A stretch of 64,000 bases of DNA, from the NCBI RefSeq assembly GCF_002160825.1, contig NZ_NFLI01000002.1:1-64000 (forward strand), in the 5' to 3' direction. Positions 62,846 to 64,000 of the stretch are shown piece by piece (the first letter of the stretch is position 1; every line of letters begins with the position of its first letter). This stretch comes from Lachnoclostridium sp. An131. Lineage in GTDB: Bacteria > Bacillota > Clostridia > Lachnospirales > Lachnospiraceae. The notes under the pieces are model-generated. The model did not search any database and was not told the DNA's origin. It saw only the letters and a program-made list of their open reading frames with translations. The translations under genes were made by a program, and so were the position numbers.

Positions 62846-62997
62846 AGATTCTCCTTTTCCAGTCTGCGGCGCAGAGAATATTCTGTGGTCTGCGTCAGAT
62901 ATCATAAATCGATTTTTTTACAGTATAACCCTATCACAGAACCCGTTTAAAGTCCAGAAGGAAAGCCCCGGCTTTTGTAAAATTTTCAAAATACGCA

Positions 62998-63026
62998 TTG
63001 ATGATTAGGGAAATTTGTAGTATACT
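62998..63026 (+). promoter_or_regulatory. fba promoter
   Basis: TTGATG (62998-63003), 17 bp, TATACT (63021-63026). Confidence 0.75.
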
Positions 63027-63070
63027 AAGCCTGATCCTAAAAATAATCATGTAAAGTGAGGATGATACCA

Positions 63071-64000
63071 ATGGCATTAGTAACAACAACAGAAATGTTC
63101 AAAAAAGCATATGAAGGCGGCTACGCAATCGGCGCTTTCAATGTGAACAACATGGAGATTGTACAGGCTATCACAGAGGCAGCAGGCGAGCTGAAGTCCC
63201 CGGTTATCCTTCAGGTATCCGCAGGCGCAAGAAAGTATGCGAACGCTACCTACCTGAGAAAGCTGGTTGAGGCTGCAGTGATCGAGAATCCGGATATTCC
63301 GATCGCTCTGCATCTGGATCACGGCGCAGACTTCGAGATCTGCAAGTCCTGTATTGACGGCGGATTTACCTCCGTTATGATCGATGCTTCCAAGTATCCG
63401 TTCCAGGAGAACATCGAGATCACAAAGAAGGTTGTTGAGTATGCACATGCTCACGGCGTAGTAGTAGAGGCTGAGCTTGGAAAGCTGGCTGGAATCGAGG
63501 ACGACGTAAACGTATCCGCAGAGGATTCTTCTTACACCCAGCCGGAAGAGGTTGAGGAGTTCGTAAGCAAGACTGGCGTTGACTCCCTGGCTATCGCAAT
63601 TGGTACAAGCCATGGCGCATTCAAGTTCAAACCCGGCACAAAGCCGCAGCTTCGTTTCGATATCCTGCATGAGATTGAGAAGAAGATCCCGGGATTCCCG
63701 ATCGTTCTTCACGGCGCTTCCAGCGTACCGCAGGAATACGTAAAGATCATCAACGAGCACGGCGGAGCACTGAAGGACGCGATCGGCGTACCGGAGGAGC
63801 AGCTGCGTGAGGCTGCAAGATCTGCAGTGTGCAAGATCAACATCGACTCCGACCTTCGTCTGGGCCTGACAGCAGGTATCCGTCAGGTAATGTTTGAGCA
63901 TCCGGACTACTTCGATCCGAGACAGTATCTGACTGTTGCACGTCAGAACGTAAAGGACGTAGTTGCTCACAAGATCAAAGACGTACTTGGCAGCGAGGGC
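63071..64000 (+). CDS. fba: Class II fructose-bisphosphate aldolase, 3' end outside window
   Basis: A zinc-dependent aldolase of glycolysis and gluconeogenesis. All 310 visible codons are open: MALVTTTEMFKKAYEGGYAI at the start, LHLDHGADFEICKSC with the catalytic Asp and a zinc His, VEAELGKLAGIED with a metal-binding Glu, GTSHGAFKF with a zinc His, and VLHGASSVPQ. The usual length is about 305-315 residues, so only a few codons and the stop are missing. Codon use is strongly biased, as in the ribosomal genes here, which fits high expression. Confidence 0.96.
   Translation, partial: MALVTTTEMFKKAYEGGYAIGAFNVNNMEIVQAITEAAGELKSPVILQVSAGARKYANATYLRKLVEAAVIENPDIPIALHLDHGADFEICKSCIDGGFTSVMIDASKYPFQENIEITKKVVEYAHAHGVVVEAELGKLAGIEDDVNVSAEDSSYTQPEEVEEFVSKTGVDSLAIAIGTSHGAFKFKPGTKPQLRFDILHEIEKKIPGFPIVLHGASSVPQEYVKIINEHGGALKDAIGVPEEQLREAARSAVCKINIDSDLRLGLTAGIRQVMFEHPDYFDPRQYLTVARQNVKDVVAHKIKDVLGSEG

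Noticed and set aside
63077-63970. 297-codon minus-strand frame opposite fba
   Set aside because: The plus strand encodes a clear aldolase; the reverse frame is a shadow.

Overview
The window reads as chromosome of a spore-forming Clostridia member, most likely Lachnospiraceae. The basis is moderately GC-rich, clostridial-type genes: SpoIIID, a SPOCS-LysM spore protein, a FeoA-FeoB fusion, a class II aldolase, and a sigma/anti-sigma pair of SigV-RsiV type. This is inferred from protein character; no database was searched.

Layout. 1-6.1 kb: a metallo-hydrolase, then rpsL-rpsG-fusA and tuf, each transcription unit with a near-consensus promoter. 6.2-9.7 kb: a BlaI/BlaR-like repressor-sensor pair without an adjacent beta-lactamase, and a lipoprotein. 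9.9-17.1 kb: an alpha-glucan/oligosaccharide block (GH13 enzyme, ATPase, two permeases, binding protein) and an OB-fold-like lipoprotein. 17.3-23.5 kb: sugar kinase, a 48-residue membrane peptide, amino-acid symporter, PadR regulator with its DUF2812 membrane partner, dicarboxylate symporter. 23.7-25.1 kb: ECF sigma and RsiV-like anti-sigma. 25.4-31.4 kb: a tyrosine recombinase, a 334-bp segment bounded by perfect 22-bp inverted repeats with a promoter inside, a 38-codon leader ORF, a 1390-residue surface protein and an XRE regulator. This looks like an invertible-promoter phase switch, here in the OFF orientation.

31.4-36.1 kb (minus strand): malQ-plsC-ddl-murF. 36.3-49.4 kb: mostly plus-strand housekeeping genes (SPOCS-LysM protein, ispE, GntR regulator, murI, cls, foldase lipoprotein, GNAT, HAD, nitroreductase, feoB). 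49.4-50.6 kb: an unclassified structured RNA of about 170 nt with its own promoter and terminator, followed by two RNHCP zinc-ribbon genes. 50.7-54.1 kb: spoIIID, then an AT-rich island carrying an MNT-HEPN toxin-antitoxin pair and a TIR + TM-macro pair that matches type II Thoeris. The island is closed by a second, diverged copy of the last 138 bp of spoIIID, so the spoIIID 3' end looks like its integration or recombination site. 54.2-64 kb: ABC-class ATPase, C39-like peptidase, lipoprotein, nagA, AraC regulator, a PurF-like protein lacking the N-terminal catalytic cysteine, and fba running off the end.

A recurring feature is short tandem duplication, mostly of 15-16 bp, at several places including the N-terminal parts of exported proteins. 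No tRNA, rRNA, CRISPR array or insertion sequence was recognised.
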